DNA from: Staphylococcus marylandisciuri
GTDB taxonomy: Bacteria; Bacillota; Bacilli; Staphylococcales; Staphylococcaceae
Length of the DNA: 64,000 nucleotides
Reading direction: 5' to 3'
NCBI RefSeq assembly: GCF_025519785.1
Contig: NZ_JAOPKZ010000014.1
Location: forward strand, 26,851-90,850
Of the stretch, positions 39,823 to 49,021 are shown one piece after another; position 1 is the stretch's first letter, and each line of letters starts with the position of its first letter. The notes under the pieces were generated by a model, which worked only from the letters and a program-made list of their open reading frames with translations, was not told the DNA's origin and ran no database searches. A program made the translations under genes and the position numbers.

Positions 39823-39851
39823 TTGCGATTTAGAATAAGAACGTGTATAGT
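39823..39851 (+). promoter_or_regulatory. Sigma-A promoter of recA
   Basis: TTGCGA (39823-39828) and TATAGT (39846-39851) are 17 bp apart. The leader to recA is about 45 nt with AGGAGGT before the start. Confidence 0.75.
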
Positions 39852-39901
39852 TAAGGTAAGATAAATTTACGAGAATAACGTTAAATATAGGAGGTCCAGC
39901 A

Positions 39902-40948
39902 TTGGATAATGAACGTCAAAAAGCGCTAGATACAGTAATAAAAAATATGGAAAAATCCTTTGGTAAAGGTGCAGTCATGAAACTCGGTGATAATAAAGGT
40001 CGCAAAGTTTCAAGTATATCAAGCGGTTCTGTAACTTTAGATAATGCTCTTGGAGTAGGGGGATATCCTAAAGGCAGAATTATTGAAATTTATGGTCCAG
40101 AAAGCTCTGGTAAGACCACTGTAGCACTTCATGCTATTGCTGAAGTTCAGAAAAAAGGCGGCGTAGCTGCATTTATTGACGCGGAACACGCGTTGGATCC
40201 AGTATATGCAGAAGCGTTAGGAGTTGACATTGATAACTTGTACTTATCTCAACCAGATCATGGTGAACAAGGGCTTGAGATAGCAGAAGCATTCGTGCGT
40301 AGTGGTGCTGTTGACATGGTTGTAGTTGACTCGGTAGCTGCGCTTACTCCAAAAGCTGAAATTGAAGGTGAAATGGGAGACGCTCACGTAGGTTTACAAG
40401 CACGTTTAATGTCTCAAGCATTGCGTAAACTATCGGCTGCAATATCTAAATCTAATACCACTGCCATATTTATCAACCAAATTCGTGAAAAAGTCGGAGT
40501 TATGTTTGGTAATCCTGAAACTACACCAGGCGGCCGAGCGCTTAAATTCTACAGCTCAATTCGTTTAGAAGTGCGTCGTGCTGAACAATTGAAGCAAGGT
40601 CAAGATATTGTCGGTAATAGAACTAAAATAAAAATAGTTAAGAACAAAGTAGCGCCTCCTTTCAAAGTGGCAGAAGTTGATATTATGTACGGTCAAGGTA
40701 TATCCAAAGAAGGAGAACTACTTGACTTAGGTGTGGCTAATGACGTCGTTGATAAATCAGGTGCTTGGTATTCTTATAATGGAGAGAGAATGGGCCAAGG
40801 TAAAGAAAACGTGAAGAACTTCTTAAAAGAAAATCCGGAAATTAAACAAGAAATAGATAATAAATTACGCGAACAACTTGGAATTTTTGATGGAGATGTT
40901 AAAGAAGAGGAAGAGAGTGAGGCACCATCTTCTTTATTTGATGAATAA
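39902..40948 (+). CDS. recA: Recombinase RecA
   Basis: RecA forms filaments on single-stranded DNA, drives strand exchange and triggers LexA self-cleavage. TTG 39902 ([10 protein letters not shown]) with AGGAGGT is the start. Walker A GPESSGKT is at 65-72, Walker [10 protein letters not shown] near 140, and loop L2 is [21 protein letters not shown]. The length of 348 and the acidic C-terminal tail ([14 protein letters not shown]) are normal. It is under a visible LexA box. Confidence 0.98.
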   Translation: MDNERQKALDTVIKNMEKSFGKGAVMKLGDNKGRKVSSISSGSVTLDNALGVGGYPKGRIIEIYGPESSGKTTVALHAIAEVQKKGGVAAFIDAEHALDPVYAEALGVDIDNLYLSQPDHGEQGLEIAEAFVRSGAVDMVVVDSVAALTPKAEIEGEMGDAHVGLQARLMSQALRKLSAAISKSNTTAIFINQIREKVGVMFGNPETTPGGRALKFYSSIRLEVRRAEQLKQGQDIVGNRTKIKIVKNKVAPPFKVAEVDIMYGQGISKEGELLDLGVANDVVDKSGAWYSYNGERMGQGKENVKNFLKENPEIKQEIDNKLREQLGIFDGDVKEEEESEAPSSLFDE

Positions 40949-41008
40949 ATATAGTTCAAAAATTCATAAAAAATTAACTATACTTTTTAAATTCGTAATT
41001 TAAACGAG

Positions 41009-41163
41009 GAGGCTGGGACATAAATCCCAGCCTCTTCAACATCTCGGCAGTAGATGACTGATTTGAAAATGCGCTTGTATCAAGCTTTTTTCAATTCTAG
41101 TCATCTTTGCCGGGGCGGGACTACGAAATCTTTTTGTTCAAATTAGATTTCTTTCCCGCTCCC
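41009..41163 (+). repeat. Modular repeat, forward copy with leading hairpin
   Basis: In the 354-bp recA-rny gap, a GAGGCTGGGA/TCCCAGCCTC hairpin (41009-41034) is followed by one 129-bp main module (41035-41163) almost identical to the 38.1 kb copies; differences include CATCTCGG and TTCTTTCCCGC. The hairpin probably ends recA transcription although its U-tract is poor. Between 41164 and 41302 lies AT-rich sequence with TTGACACC and TATAAT-like words that may form the rny promoter. Confidence 0.88.
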
Positions 41164-41302
41164 GTTTATACATTTATGCCTGTGTCGAAACCTTGACACC
41201 CATTGTCACAAAAACGTACAATTACATTGTATGATTCTTATATAATTTCATATAATCATATTGAATTTGATATACACAAGTCCTAAAGAAGGAGGTGTTT
41301 AT

Positions 41303-42865
41303 GTGAATTATTTATTAAGCCTCCTACTCATTTTGTTAGGCATTATTCTGGGTGTTGTTGTTGGGTATATCATCGCCCGTAATATTTTGCATCAAAAGCA
41401 AATTCAAGCTAAACAAACTGCAGAAGATATTATCAATCAAGCTAACAAAGAAGCAGAAAATGTAAAAAAAGAAAAGCTGCTTGAAGCAAAAGAAGAAAAC
41501 CAAATACTTAAAGAACAAGTAGAAAGTGAACTTCGCGAACGGCGTGGTGATCTACAAAAACAAGAGACCCGACTTCTTCAAAAAGAAGAAAACTTGGAGC
41601 GAAAATCTGATCTTTTAGAGAAAAAAGATGAGATTCTAGAGCAAAAAGAATCTGAAATTGAAGAAAAACAACAACAAGTAGATGCAAAAGAGAGTAGTGT
41701 TCAATCATTAATAAATAAGCATGAACAAGAATTGGAACGCATCTCTGGTCTCACTCAAGAAGAAGCTGCGAATGAACAACTTCAAAGAGTTGAAGATGAA
41801 TTGTCACATGATATTGCAATACTTGTTAAGGAGAAAGAACGAGAAGCGAAAGAAAAAGTTGATAAACAAGCGAAAGAATTGTTAGCAACAACGGCGCAGC
41901 GTATAGCTGCAGAACACACATCTGAATCTACTGTTTCGGTAGTCAACCTTCCAAATGATGAGATGAAAGGTCGTATTATTGGAAGAGAAGGTCGCAACAT
42001 CCGAACTCTTGAGACCCTGACAGGTATAGATCTAATCATAGATGATACGCCTGAAGCGGTCATTTTATCGGGGTTTGACCCTATTCGACGTGAAATTGCA
42101 CGTATCGCATTAGTCAATTTAGTATCAGATGGACGAATTCACCCAGGACGTATAGAAGAAATGGTAGATAAATCACGTAACGAAGTAGATGATATAATTA
42201 GAGATGCAGGAGAACAAGCAACATTTGAAATCAATGTGCACAATATGCATCCAGATCTTGTTAAGATTCTTGGCCGTTTAAAATACCGTACAAGTTATGG
42301 CCAAAATGTCTTAAAACATTCCGTTGAAGTAGCACATTTAGCAGGTATGCTAGCAGCCGAACTAGGCGAAGACATCACTGTTGCTAAACGTGCTGGCCTT
42401 TTACATGATGTTGGTAAAGCTATTGATCATGAAGTCGAAGGCAGTCACGTAGAGATAGGTGTTGAATTAGGTAAGAAATATGGAGAGAGTGAAACTGTAA
42501 TCAATGCAATTCATTCTCATCATGGTGACGTGGAACCAACATCAATCATTTCTATTCTTGTGGCAGCTGCTGATGCCCTATCTGCAGCTCGTCCTGGTGC
42601 ACGTAAGGAGACACTTGAAAATTATATAAGGCGTTTAGAGCGCTTAGAGACGTTGTCTGAAAGTTATGAGGGTGTCGAAAAAGCTTTCGCTATTCAAGCA
42701 GGAAGAGAAATACGTGTAATCGTTGCACCTGATGCGATTGACGATTTAAAATCGCATCGCTTAGCAAGAGATATTAAAAAACAAATTGAAGATGAACTCC
42801 AGTATCCTGGACATATTAAAGTGACAGTTGTTCGCGAGACTAGAGCAATTGAATATGCAAAATAG
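41303..42865 (+). CDS. rny: Ribonuclease Y
   Basis: RNase Y is the membrane-anchored endonuclease that starts mRNA decay (CvfA in S. aureus virulence work). The start is GTG 41303 ([13 protein letters not shown]) with GGAGGTG 5 nt upstream; the longer frame from 41261 lacks homology. The 520 residues have one N-terminal membrane helix, a long Glu/Lys/Gln-rich coiled coil (25-200), a KH domain ([19 protein letters not shown] near 212) and an HD domain ([12 protein letters not shown] near 375). Its TAG stop shares a base with the following repeat. Confidence 0.97.
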   Translation: MNYLLSLLLILLGIILGVVVGYIIARNILHQKQIQAKQTAEDIINQANKEAENVKKEKLLEAKEENQILKEQVESELRERRGDLQKQETRLLQKEENLERKSDLLEKKDEILEQKESEIEEKQQQVDAKESSVQSLINKHEQELERISGLTQEEAANEQLQRVEDELSHDIAILVKEKEREAKEKVDKQAKELLATTAQRIAAEHTSESTVSVVNLPNDEMKGRIIGREGRNIRTLETLTGIDLIIDDTPEAVILSGFDPIRREIARIALVNLVSDGRIHPGRIEEMVDKSRNEVDDIIRDAGEQATFEINVHNMHPDLVKILGRLKYRTSYGQNVLKHSVEVAHLAGMLAAELGEDITVAKRAGLLHDVGKAIDHEVEGSHVEIGVELGKKYGESETVINAIHSHHGDVEPTSIISILVAAADALSAARPGARKETLENYIRRLERLETLSESYEGVEKAFAIQAGREIRVIVAPDAIDDLKSHRLARDIKKQIEDELQYPGHIKVTVVRETRAIEYAK

Positions 42866-43228
42866 GGAGCGGGACAGAAATCTAATTTGAATAAAAAGAT
42901 TTCTGTCCCGCCCCGGCAAGGATGACTAGAATGGAAAAAAGCTTGATACAAGCGCATTTTCAAATCAGTCATCTGCTGCCAAGAAACTGAAAGAGGGAGC
43001 GGGACAGAAATCTAATTTAAATAAAAAGATTTCGTAGTCCCGCCCCGGCAAGGATGACTAGAATTGAAAAAAGCTTAATGCAAGCGCATTTTCAAATCAG
43101 TCATCTACTGCCGAGATGCTGAAAGAGGCTGAGACATTACATTATGTCCCAGCCTCTTTCTCTCTAGTCAAAGACCATTATGTCCCAGCCTCTATTTTTT
43201 CTGGGATTTATGTCCCAGACTGTTCATA
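42865..43228. repeat. Tandem modular repeats, reverse orientation, after rny
   Basis: Two reverse-oriented main modules begin at 42865 and 42995, a 130-bp period, each opening with GGGAGCGGGACAGAAATCT. The first starts on the last base of the rny stop codon. They end in a terminator-like stem at 43122-43163 and a GTCAAAGACCATTATGTCCC tail. The first copy carries a perfect inverted GCGGGACAGAAATCT/AGATTTCTGTCCCGC pair. The stretch 43229-43422 is AT-rich with nothing else recognised. Confidence 0.92.
43122..43163. terminator. Bidirectional-looking terminator stem in the repeat
   Basis: AAAGAGGCT (43122-43130) pairs with AGCCTCTTT (43151-43159), with inner GACAT/ATGTC pairing. A- and T-rich ends on both sides could terminate transcription of rny on the + strand and of the facing minus-strand gene. 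Confidence 0.65.
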
Positions 43229-43422
43229 TACTTGACTACGAGACGCTAAAATGACAGTCTGACTTCTCTATAAACCCCTGACGACAAGTATAAATAAAAA
43301 TTTAAACTAACGATATATTAGTGAACTAGTAGTTACGATTCTAATAGAGTCATTAGAGTGTAACTTTTAAACACAACAATCTAAGTTGTATATTCACTTT
43401 CTTAATTATTTAAATTTTACTT

Positions 43423-43641
43423 TTATGTGTTGAATTCAAGATCAGTATTTTTAATTTCATTAAGAATTTCATTTGTATCTAAGCAATTTGAAGAGATTTG
43501 TGCATATCTTTCTGCTAATCTATAAGATGTGATATATAATTCTAAAGCGTCTTTAGCAATATCTTCAGCATCCTCACTTTTAGAAGGGTTTGATTTAACG
43601 ACTAAATCAGCAAAATGTTCTGCATCAATATGGATTGACAT
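43423..43641 (-). CDS. Small hypothetical protein, 72 residues, minus strand
   Basis: I do not recognise the family. The ORF starts MSIHIDAEHFADLVVKS and is acidic and helical-looking, with DAEDIAKDALELY and LAERYAQISSNCLDTNEIL. There is one cysteine and no signal peptide or membrane segment. On the minus strand AGGAG sits about 12 nt before the ATG, supporting translation. It is the only credible minus-strand gene in 64 kb and faces rny tail to tail, with a symmetrical terminator stem between them; it is divergent from ymdB. Its upstream region holds a weak sigma-B-like GTTTTA-N14-GGTAAA. Confidence 0.7.
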   Translation of the reverse strand: MSIHIDAEHFADLVVKSNPSKSEDAEDIAKDALELYITSYRLAERYAQISSNCLDTNEILNEIKNTDLEFNT

Positions 43642-43803
43642 CTGTAATTTACAACTCCTATATTATTTATTTTAGTTTCTGGTTATACGTTTACCACTTA
43701 TATTTATTTTAAAACACAATTAAATCGGTTAATTCTTAAACATAGTCTTTTCACTAAACCAATTTTACTTTAGACTACATATAAGAGAGGATGTACATAA
43801 ATC

Positions 43804-44595
43804 ATGCGAATTCTTTTTATCGGAGATATAGTAGGTAAAGTAGGGCGCCAGGCGATAACTGATTACCTACCAAAATTAAAGCACAAATACCATCCTACCG
43901 TGACAATAGTGAATGCTGAAAATGCAGCACATGGTAAGGGGCTAACTGAAAAGATATATAAACAATTATTGCGTGAAGGTGTAGACTTCATGACTATGGG
44001 TAATCACACTTATGGTCAACGACAGATATATGATTTTATAGATGAAGCTAAGCGAATGGTGCGTCCAGCTAACTTCCCAATTGAAGCACCTGGTGTAGGT
44101 ATGAGATTTATTCAAATCAATGCGGATAAACTTGCGATTATAAATTTACAGGGACGTTCCTTCATGCAAGATATCGATGATCCTTTTAAGAAAGCTGATC
44201 AATTAGTAACAGAAGCGCAAAGAGAAACTCCTTATGTTTTTGTCGATTTCCATGCTGAAACAACTTCAGAAAAAAATGCGTTGGGTTGGTACCTAGATGG
44301 AAGAGCTAGTGTAGTGGTAGGTACGCACACTCACATTCAAACTTCAGATAATCGCGTCTTACCTAAAGGGACAGGTTATATTACAGATGTTGGAATGACG
44401 GGCTATTACGATGGGATATTAGGTATTCAACGAGAAGAAGTGATTCGGCGGTTTATTACGAGTTTACCTCAAAGGCATGTAATTCCAGATGAAGGACGAG
44501 CTGTACTTTCTGGTGTTGTTGTAGATCTTGATGATGATGGACGTACTAAGCACATAGAACGTATATTAATTAATGATGATCATCCATTAGATTAA
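43804..44595 (+). CDS. ymdB: YmdB-family metallophosphoesterase
   Basis: YmdB is a calcineurin-like phosphodiesterase (TIGR00282) that in Bacillus hydrolyses 2',3'-cAMP and affects biofilm versus motility choice. Metal ligands are visible in GDIVGKVGRQ (7-16), NAENAAHGKG, MGNHTYG, FVDFHAE and VGTHTHIQT. ATG 43804 has AGAGAGG upstream. The 263-residue length is usual. It follows rny as in Bacillus, suggesting a shared role in RNA metabolism, and is followed by a terminator. Confidence 0.94.
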   Translation: MRILFIGDIVGKVGRQAITDYLPKLKHKYHPTVTIVNAENAAHGKGLTEKIYKQLLREGVDFMTMGNHTYGQRQIYDFIDEAKRMVRPANFPIEAPGVGMRFIQINADKLAIINLQGRSFMQDIDDPFKKADQLVTEAQRETPYVFVDFHAETTSEKNALGWYLDGRASVVVGTHTHIQTSDNRVLPKGTGYITDVGMTGYYDGILGIQREEVIRRFITSLPQRHVIPDEGRAVLSGVVVDLDDDGRTKHIERILINDDHPLD

Positions 44596-44627
44596 TTATC
44601 AGTCGTAAGTATGAATTTGTTTATAAA

Positions 44628-44661
44628 CCTCGCTACACTTAGTCATTTAGCGGGGTTTTTT
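44628..44661 (+). terminator. Intrinsic terminator after ymdB
   Basis: CCTCGCTA (44628-44635) pairs with TAGCGGGG (44648-44655), with a wobble, followed by TTTTTT. A TGG-TATGAT extended -10 at 44661-44669 immediately after may be the korA promoter. Confidence 0.88.
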
Positions 44662-44709
44662 GGTATGATTAAAAGTGAATGAATTTATCCACTTAGGGGG
44701 AAATGCGTG

Positions 44710-46473
44710 ATGAGAAACCAAATTTCATGGAAAGTGGGCGGTCAACAAGGTGAAGGTATTGAATCAACTGGTGAAATCTTTGCAACTGCTATGAACCGCA
44801 AAGGGTATTACCTTTATGGCTACAGACACTTCTCCAGTAGAATTAAAGGTGGACATACAAATAATAAGATTAGAGTTTCTACTACTCCTGTTCACGCTGT
44901 TAGTGATGATTTAGATATACTAATAGCTTTCGACCAAGAAACGATAGAAGTAAATCATCATGAAATGAGAGAGGACAGTGTAATAATAGCAGATAGTAAG
45001 GCTAAACCTGAAAGGCCAGATAACTGTACTGCACAAATTATTGAGCTACCATTTACAGCTACAGCAAAAGAATTAGGTACTGCTTTAATGAAGAATATGG
45101 TAGCAATCGGGGCAACTTGTGCATTGATGAGTTTGGAAACTTCTACATTTGTAACTTTAATAGAAAATATGTTTGAGAAAAAAGGGGAAAAAGTAGTTAA
45201 TATGAATATCGAAGCATTAAATCAAGGATATGATTTAATGATTGATAAACTTGAAACGCTTGATGGCGACTTCCAATTAAACTACTCTCAAAGTAACCCC
45301 CATTTATATATGATAGGTAATGATGCGATAGGTTTAGGTGCTATTTCAGCAGGTTCACGCTTTATGGCGGCTTATCCAATCACGCCAGCATCAGAAATAA
45401 TGGAATATATGATAGAGAACTTACCTAAAGTTGGAGGAACTGTTGTTCAAACTGAAGATGAAATTGCTGCAGCTAATATGGCTATCGGTTCAAATTATGG
45501 TGGCGTTCGAGCATTTACAGCTAGTGCGGGACCAGGTCTTTCTCTAATGATGGAAGCAATTGGTTTGTCAGGTATGACTGAAACGCCTTTGGTTATTGTA
45601 AATACTCAACGTGGCGGGCCTTCCACAGGTCTCCCTACTAAGCAGGAACAGTCTGATCTTATGCAAATGATCTATGGTACGCACGGTGATATACCTAAAA
45701 TTGTTGTTGCTCCTACTGATGCAGAAGATGCATTTTATTTAACTATCGAAGCATTTAATTTAGCAGAAGTCTATCAATGTCCTGTAATTATACTCAGTGA
45801 TCTTCAGCTCTCTTTAGGGAAGCAAACAGTGGAACAATTAGATTACAATGCTATAAAAATTGATCGTGGCGAACTTATAACTGCTGATATTGAACGAGAA
45901 GAAGGCGACAAGTCTTACTTTAAACGCTATGCCTTAACAGATAGTGGTATTTCTCCACGCCCATTACCTGGGACAAAAGGTGGGATACATCACGTAACAG
46001 GGGTTGAACATAACCAAGAAGGAAAAACGAGTGAATCAAGAGAGAACCGCATACAACAAATGGAGAAGAGAATGCGCAAAACTGAACATTTATTAATTGA
46101 GGAACCGGTTAAAGGAGAAGACAACAACTCTCAAATGGATATACTATATCTTGGTTTTATTTCAACCAAGGGTGCAATCCAAGAAGGTATGGCGCGTTTA
46201 AAAGAACAAGGGATCAAGGTTAATCACTTACACATACGTCAACTTCACCCATTTCCTAAAGAAACATTGCAACAGGCCATCGACAAAGCTACAAAAGTAG
46301 TGGTCGTGGAACACAATTACCAAGGACAATTAGCTAACATCATTAAGATGAACGTTAAAAATATTGAAGATAAGCTTGTTCATCAAACTAAATACGATGG
46401 CACACCATTTTTACCACACGAAATTGAAGATAAAGGAATACAAATCGCGCAAGAAATTAAGGAGATGATCTAA
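44710..46473 (+). CDS. korA: 2-oxoacid:ferredoxin oxidoreductase, alpha (gamma-alpha fused) subunit
   Basis: With KorB this oxidises a 2-oxoacid (2-oxoglutarate in most annotations) to the acyl-CoA while reducing ferredoxin. The N-terminal ~180 residues form the gamma-type domain (WKVGGQQGEGIESTGEI); from about 200 the alpha/pyrimidine-binding domain follows (MAAYPITPASEIMEYM, TEDEIAAANMAIG, TASAGPGLSLM). The start is ATG 44710 (MRNQISWKVGG), 587 residues, with AGGGGG upstream. korB starts directly after its stop. No ferredoxin gene is adjacent. Confidence 0.94.
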   Translation: MRNQISWKVGGQQGEGIESTGEIFATAMNRKGYYLYGYRHFSSRIKGGHTNNKIRVSTTPVHAVSDDLDILIAFDQETIEVNHHEMREDSVIIADSKAKPERPDNCTAQIIELPFTATAKELGTALMKNMVAIGATCALMSLETSTFVTLIENMFEKKGEKVVNMNIEALNQGYDLMIDKLETLDGDFQLNYSQSNPHLYMIGNDAIGLGAISAGSRFMAAYPITPASEIMEYMIENLPKVGGTVVQTEDEIAAANMAIGSNYGGVRAFTASAGPGLSLMMEAIGLSGMTETPLVIVNTQRGGPSTGLPTKQEQSDLMQMIYGTHGDIPKIVVAPTDAEDAFYLTIEAFNLAEVYQCPVIILSDLQLSLGKQTVEQLDYNAIKIDRGELITADIEREEGDKSYFKRYALTDSGISPRPLPGTKGGIHHVTGVEHNQEGKTSESRENRIQQMEKRMRKTEHLLIEEPVKGEDNNSQMDILYLGFISTKGAIQEGMARLKEQGIKVNHLHIRQLHPFPKETLQQAIDKATKVVVVEHNYQGQLANIIKMNVKNIEDKLVHQTKYDGTPFLPHEIEDKGIQIAQEIKEMI

Positions 46474-47340
46474 TTGGCAACATTTAAAGACTTTCGTAAC
46501 AATGTAAAGCCAAACTGGTGCCCAGGTTGTGGTGATTTCTCTGTGCAAGCAGCAATTCAGAAAGCGGCTGCTAATGTAGGTCTTGAACCTGAAGAGGTAG
46601 CAATCATTACGGGTATAGGTTGTTCAGGCAGACTGTCAGGATATATTAACGCATACGGAGTACACGGCATCCATGGACGGGCTCTTCCTCTAGCGCAAGG
46701 GGTTAAAATGGCTAATCGTGATTTAACAGTCATTGCCTCTGGTGGCGATGGAGATGGCTATGCAATTGGTATGGGCCATACGATACATGCTTTAAGACGC
46801 AATATGAACATGACTTACGTTATTATGGACAATCAGATATATGGTCTAACTAAAGGGCAAACATCTCCTTCCTCTGCCCTTGGTTTTGTAACGAAATCAA
46901 CACCTAAAGGCAATATTGAAAAAAATGTTGCTCCGCTTGAACTTGCATTGTCATCAGGTGCTACGTTTGTGGCTCAAGGGTTTTCTAGCGATATAAAGAA
47001 TTTGACTCAACTACTTGAAGATGCGATCAATCATGATGGATTCTCCTTCGTTAATGTTTTCTCACCTTGTGTAACGTATAATAAAGTCAACACGTATGAT
47101 TGGTTTAAAGAGAATTTAACTCATATTGATGAGATACAAGACTATGATGCGACCGATAAGCAAAAAGCCATGGAGCAGGTACTTAAATATGATTCTTTAT
47201 TAAAAGGCATCATTTATCAGGATACAGAAACACCTTCATATGAATCGCAGATAGAACAATTAGATGAGATCCCACTTGCTAAAAAGAATCTTCATATAGA
47301 TGAAAATCAATTTAACGAGTTAACACAACAATTTGTTTAA
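46474..47340 (+). CDS. korB: 2-oxoacid:ferredoxin oxidoreductase, beta subunit
   Basis: KorB holds thiamine diphosphate: the TPP motif runs from GGDGDGYAIG to IMDNQIYGLTKGQTSP (about 90-135). Conserved cysteines in WCPGCGDFS, GIGCSGR and SPCVTYN are consistent with the single 4Fe-4S cluster of this family. TTG 46474 abuts the korA stop, and GGAG inside the korA end acts as Shine-Dalgarno. The length is 288 residues. A hairpin terminator follows. Confidence 0.95.
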   Translation: MATFKDFRNNVKPNWCPGCGDFSVQAAIQKAAANVGLEPEEVAIITGIGCSGRLSGYINAYGVHGIHGRALPLAQGVKMANRDLTVIASGGDGDGYAIGMGHTIHALRRNMNMTYVIMDNQIYGLTKGQTSPSSALGFVTKSTPKGNIEKNVAPLELALSSGATFVAQGFSSDIKNLTQLLEDAINHDGFSFVNVFSPCVTYNKVNTYDWFKENLTHIDEIQDYDATDKQKAMEQVLKYDSLLKGIIYQDTETPSYESQIEQLDEIPLAKKNLHIDENQFNELTQQFV

Positions 47341-47493
47341 ATTTGATTAGGTGCTACGATTGAGTTAATGATTAACTGTAGAATTCACCTTTCATTAATA
47401 TTACTTTTATTAGTTATAATTTGAAATTTATGTAACTAATGACATCCATTTAACGCAATCTAATAATCTTCACTGTTGTTACCTCATAGGAAT

Positions 47494-47546
47494 GATAGAG
47501 CGGGAATGTGTAAGTACTTTAAATACTTGCAATCTCGCTCTATAAT
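47494..47546 (+). terminator. Hairpin terminator after korB
   Basis: GATAGAGCG with GGGA (47494-47505) pairs with TCTCGCTCTAT (47533-47543), with an inner AAGTA/TACTT pair. The 3' side is AT-rich rather than a pure T run. Confidence 0.6.
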
Positions 47547-47620
47547 TATAAGTAGGAAATTGATAGCACATATTTACCAACTTCGTCTATATCAAACTAA
47601 CTAATTTTAGGGGGAACGAG

Positions 47621-48247
47621 ATGGTAGATCAATATGATTCTATGAGTGAATTAATGAAGCAAACGACAGAAAATCGCGATTGGAAGATTATTACACGTCA
47701 CCGTAGTAGTCACGTCTTAGTTACAGCTGTACACGGAGGCGCTATTGAAAGAGGTACCACAGAATTGGCCAGTTTAACAGCGACTAAAGGTAGTTATGAC
47801 TACTATACCTTTAAAGCTATACGGAAGAATCATAATCAAATGTTACATGTTACATCACGACACTACGATGAACCCCAGTTGTTAAAGATGGTTAAGGATA
47901 AAACAGTTATTATTTCTCTCCATGGGTGTAAGGGTACTAAAGAAACTGTTTACATAGGTGGAAAAGATTTAGGATTACGTGAAATTCTTCAAAAAGAATT
48001 AGAAAAGAATAATTTCAGAGTGAAAGAAGCGCCAGAGTATATTGATGGTATGGATGACGATAATTTTGTGAATTGTGGGGAAACGAATAAAGGAGTTCAA
48101 TTAGAACTAACTGAGCCATTACGAAAATCGTTTTTTAAAAATAAAAAGTATGACCTTCACAATAGAGAGAATCAAGATAATTGGAGTGCCCGGCTGTACG
48201 ACTTTGCTGATAGCATTATAAGCTCAATCAACAAATATGAACAATAG
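47621..48247 (+). CDS. Poly-gamma-glutamate hydrolase family protein (DUF867)
   Basis: The 208-residue protein resembles the phage/Bacillus PghP-YjqB-YmaC family, zinc peptidases that cut poly-gamma-glutamate. Supporting motifs are the HGGAIERGT box (about 38-46), which supplies a zinc histidine and glutamate, SLHGC (about 101-105), and a QLELTEPLRK segment near 160. There is no signal peptide, so it acts inside the cell or is released by lysis. ATG 47621 follows AGGGGGA. It is not part of the Bacillus-like core order here and relatives occur in phages, so horizontal gain is plausible. Capsule genes are not in this window. Confidence 0.78.
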   Translation: MVDQYDSMSELMKQTTENRDWKIITRHRSSHVLVTAVHGGAIERGTTELASLTATKGSYDYYTFKAIRKNHNQMLHVTSRHYDEPQLLKMVKDKTVIISLHGCKGTKETVYIGGKDLGLREILQKELEKNNFRVKEAPEYIDGMDDDNFVNCGETNKGVQLELTEPLRKSFFKNKKYDLHNRENQDNWSARLYDFADSIISSINKYEQ

Positions 48248-48262
48248 AGAGGAGTGTACACG

Positions 48263-48559
48263 ATGGATGACACTTTAATGAGCTTACAAATTATTCCTAA
48301 ACTGCCAAATGGTGAGGACGTTACTTCATATGTAGATGAGGCGATTAGAATTATTCAAGACTCTGGTGTAAAGTATCGAGTAGGTGCTTTGGAAACGACT
48401 GTACAGGCAGATATGAATACATGTTTGATATTAATTCAGAGAATTAACGATCGCATGGTGGAATTAGAAGTTCCTAGCATTATGAGTCAAGTTAAATTTT
48501 TCCACGTACCTGAAGGAATAACAATTGAAACTTTAACCGGCAAATATGATGAGCTGTAG
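48263..48559 (+). CDS. MTH1187-family thiamine-binding protein
   Basis: The 98-residue protein has the ferredoxin-like MTH1187/YkoF-type fold pattern: SLQIIPKLPNGEDVTSYVDE at the start, SGVKYRVGALETTVQAD in the middle, and a final KFFHVPEG region. The family binds thiamine or its pyrimidine part; its physiological role is unclear. The start is ATG 48263 with GAGAGGAG upstream, preferred to the in-frame GTG at 48254 inside that motif. It follows the hydrolase by 15 bp, so the two are probably co-transcribed. Confidence 0.78.
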   Translation: MDDTLMSLQIIPKLPNGEDVTSYVDEAIRIIQDSGVKYRVGALETTVQADMNTCLILIQRINDRMVELEVPSIMSQVKFFHVPEGITIETLTGKYDEL

Positions 48560-48577
48560 CGTCATTTCATTTGATCT

Positions 48578-48990
48578 GAGGTCGGGACAAAATCGTTTAG
48601 GAATTGGGCAGGGGGCCCCAACAAAGAGAAACTGGTAAACCAGTTTCAACAAGCACAGCGAGTTGGGGGTGGGGCCCCAACAAAGAGAAACTGGGACATA
48701 ATGGTCTTTGACTAGAGAGAAAGAGATTGGGACATAAATCCCAGCCGCTTCAATATCTTGGCAGTAGATGACTGATTTGAAAATGCGCTTGTATCAAGCT
48801 TTTTTCAATTCTAGTCATCCTTGCCGGGGCGGGACTACGAAATCTTTTTGTTCAAATCATATTTCTGTCCCGCGCTCTCGAATCGTGAGAAGTTTCTGTC
48901 GACAATCCTGCTTTTGAGAGGCCGTTCATCGGTGTCCCAAAGCACAAAATCTTTATGTCTAAACCTCGTCGTTTTGCACATTTCCGTTTT
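48578..48990 (+). repeat. Mosaic of STAR elements and a forward modular repeat
   Basis: The 645-bp gap before miaB has no gene. This part has, in order: GAGGTCGGGACAAAATCG, two STAR cores, a GACTAGAGAGAAAGAGATTGGGACATAAATCCCAGCC hairpin relic (quoted across its parts: GACTAGAGAG, TTGGGACATAAATCCCA), a 129-bp main module from about 48751, then the extension module with TCGAATCGTGAG, TCTGTCGACAATC and GTTCATCGGTGTCCC, to about 48990. Confidence 0.88.
48612..48682 (-). repeat. Two STAR cores, 59-bp spacing
   Basis: GGGGCCCCAACA occurs at 48612-48623 and 48671-48682, each followed by AAGAGAAACTGG. It is the reverse complement of the STAR consensus. A GAAACTGG/CCAGTTTC hairpin follows the first. 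Confidence 0.88.
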
Positions 48991-49021
48991 GTTTAATATA
49001 ATGTAGTAATGATTATTTGTA

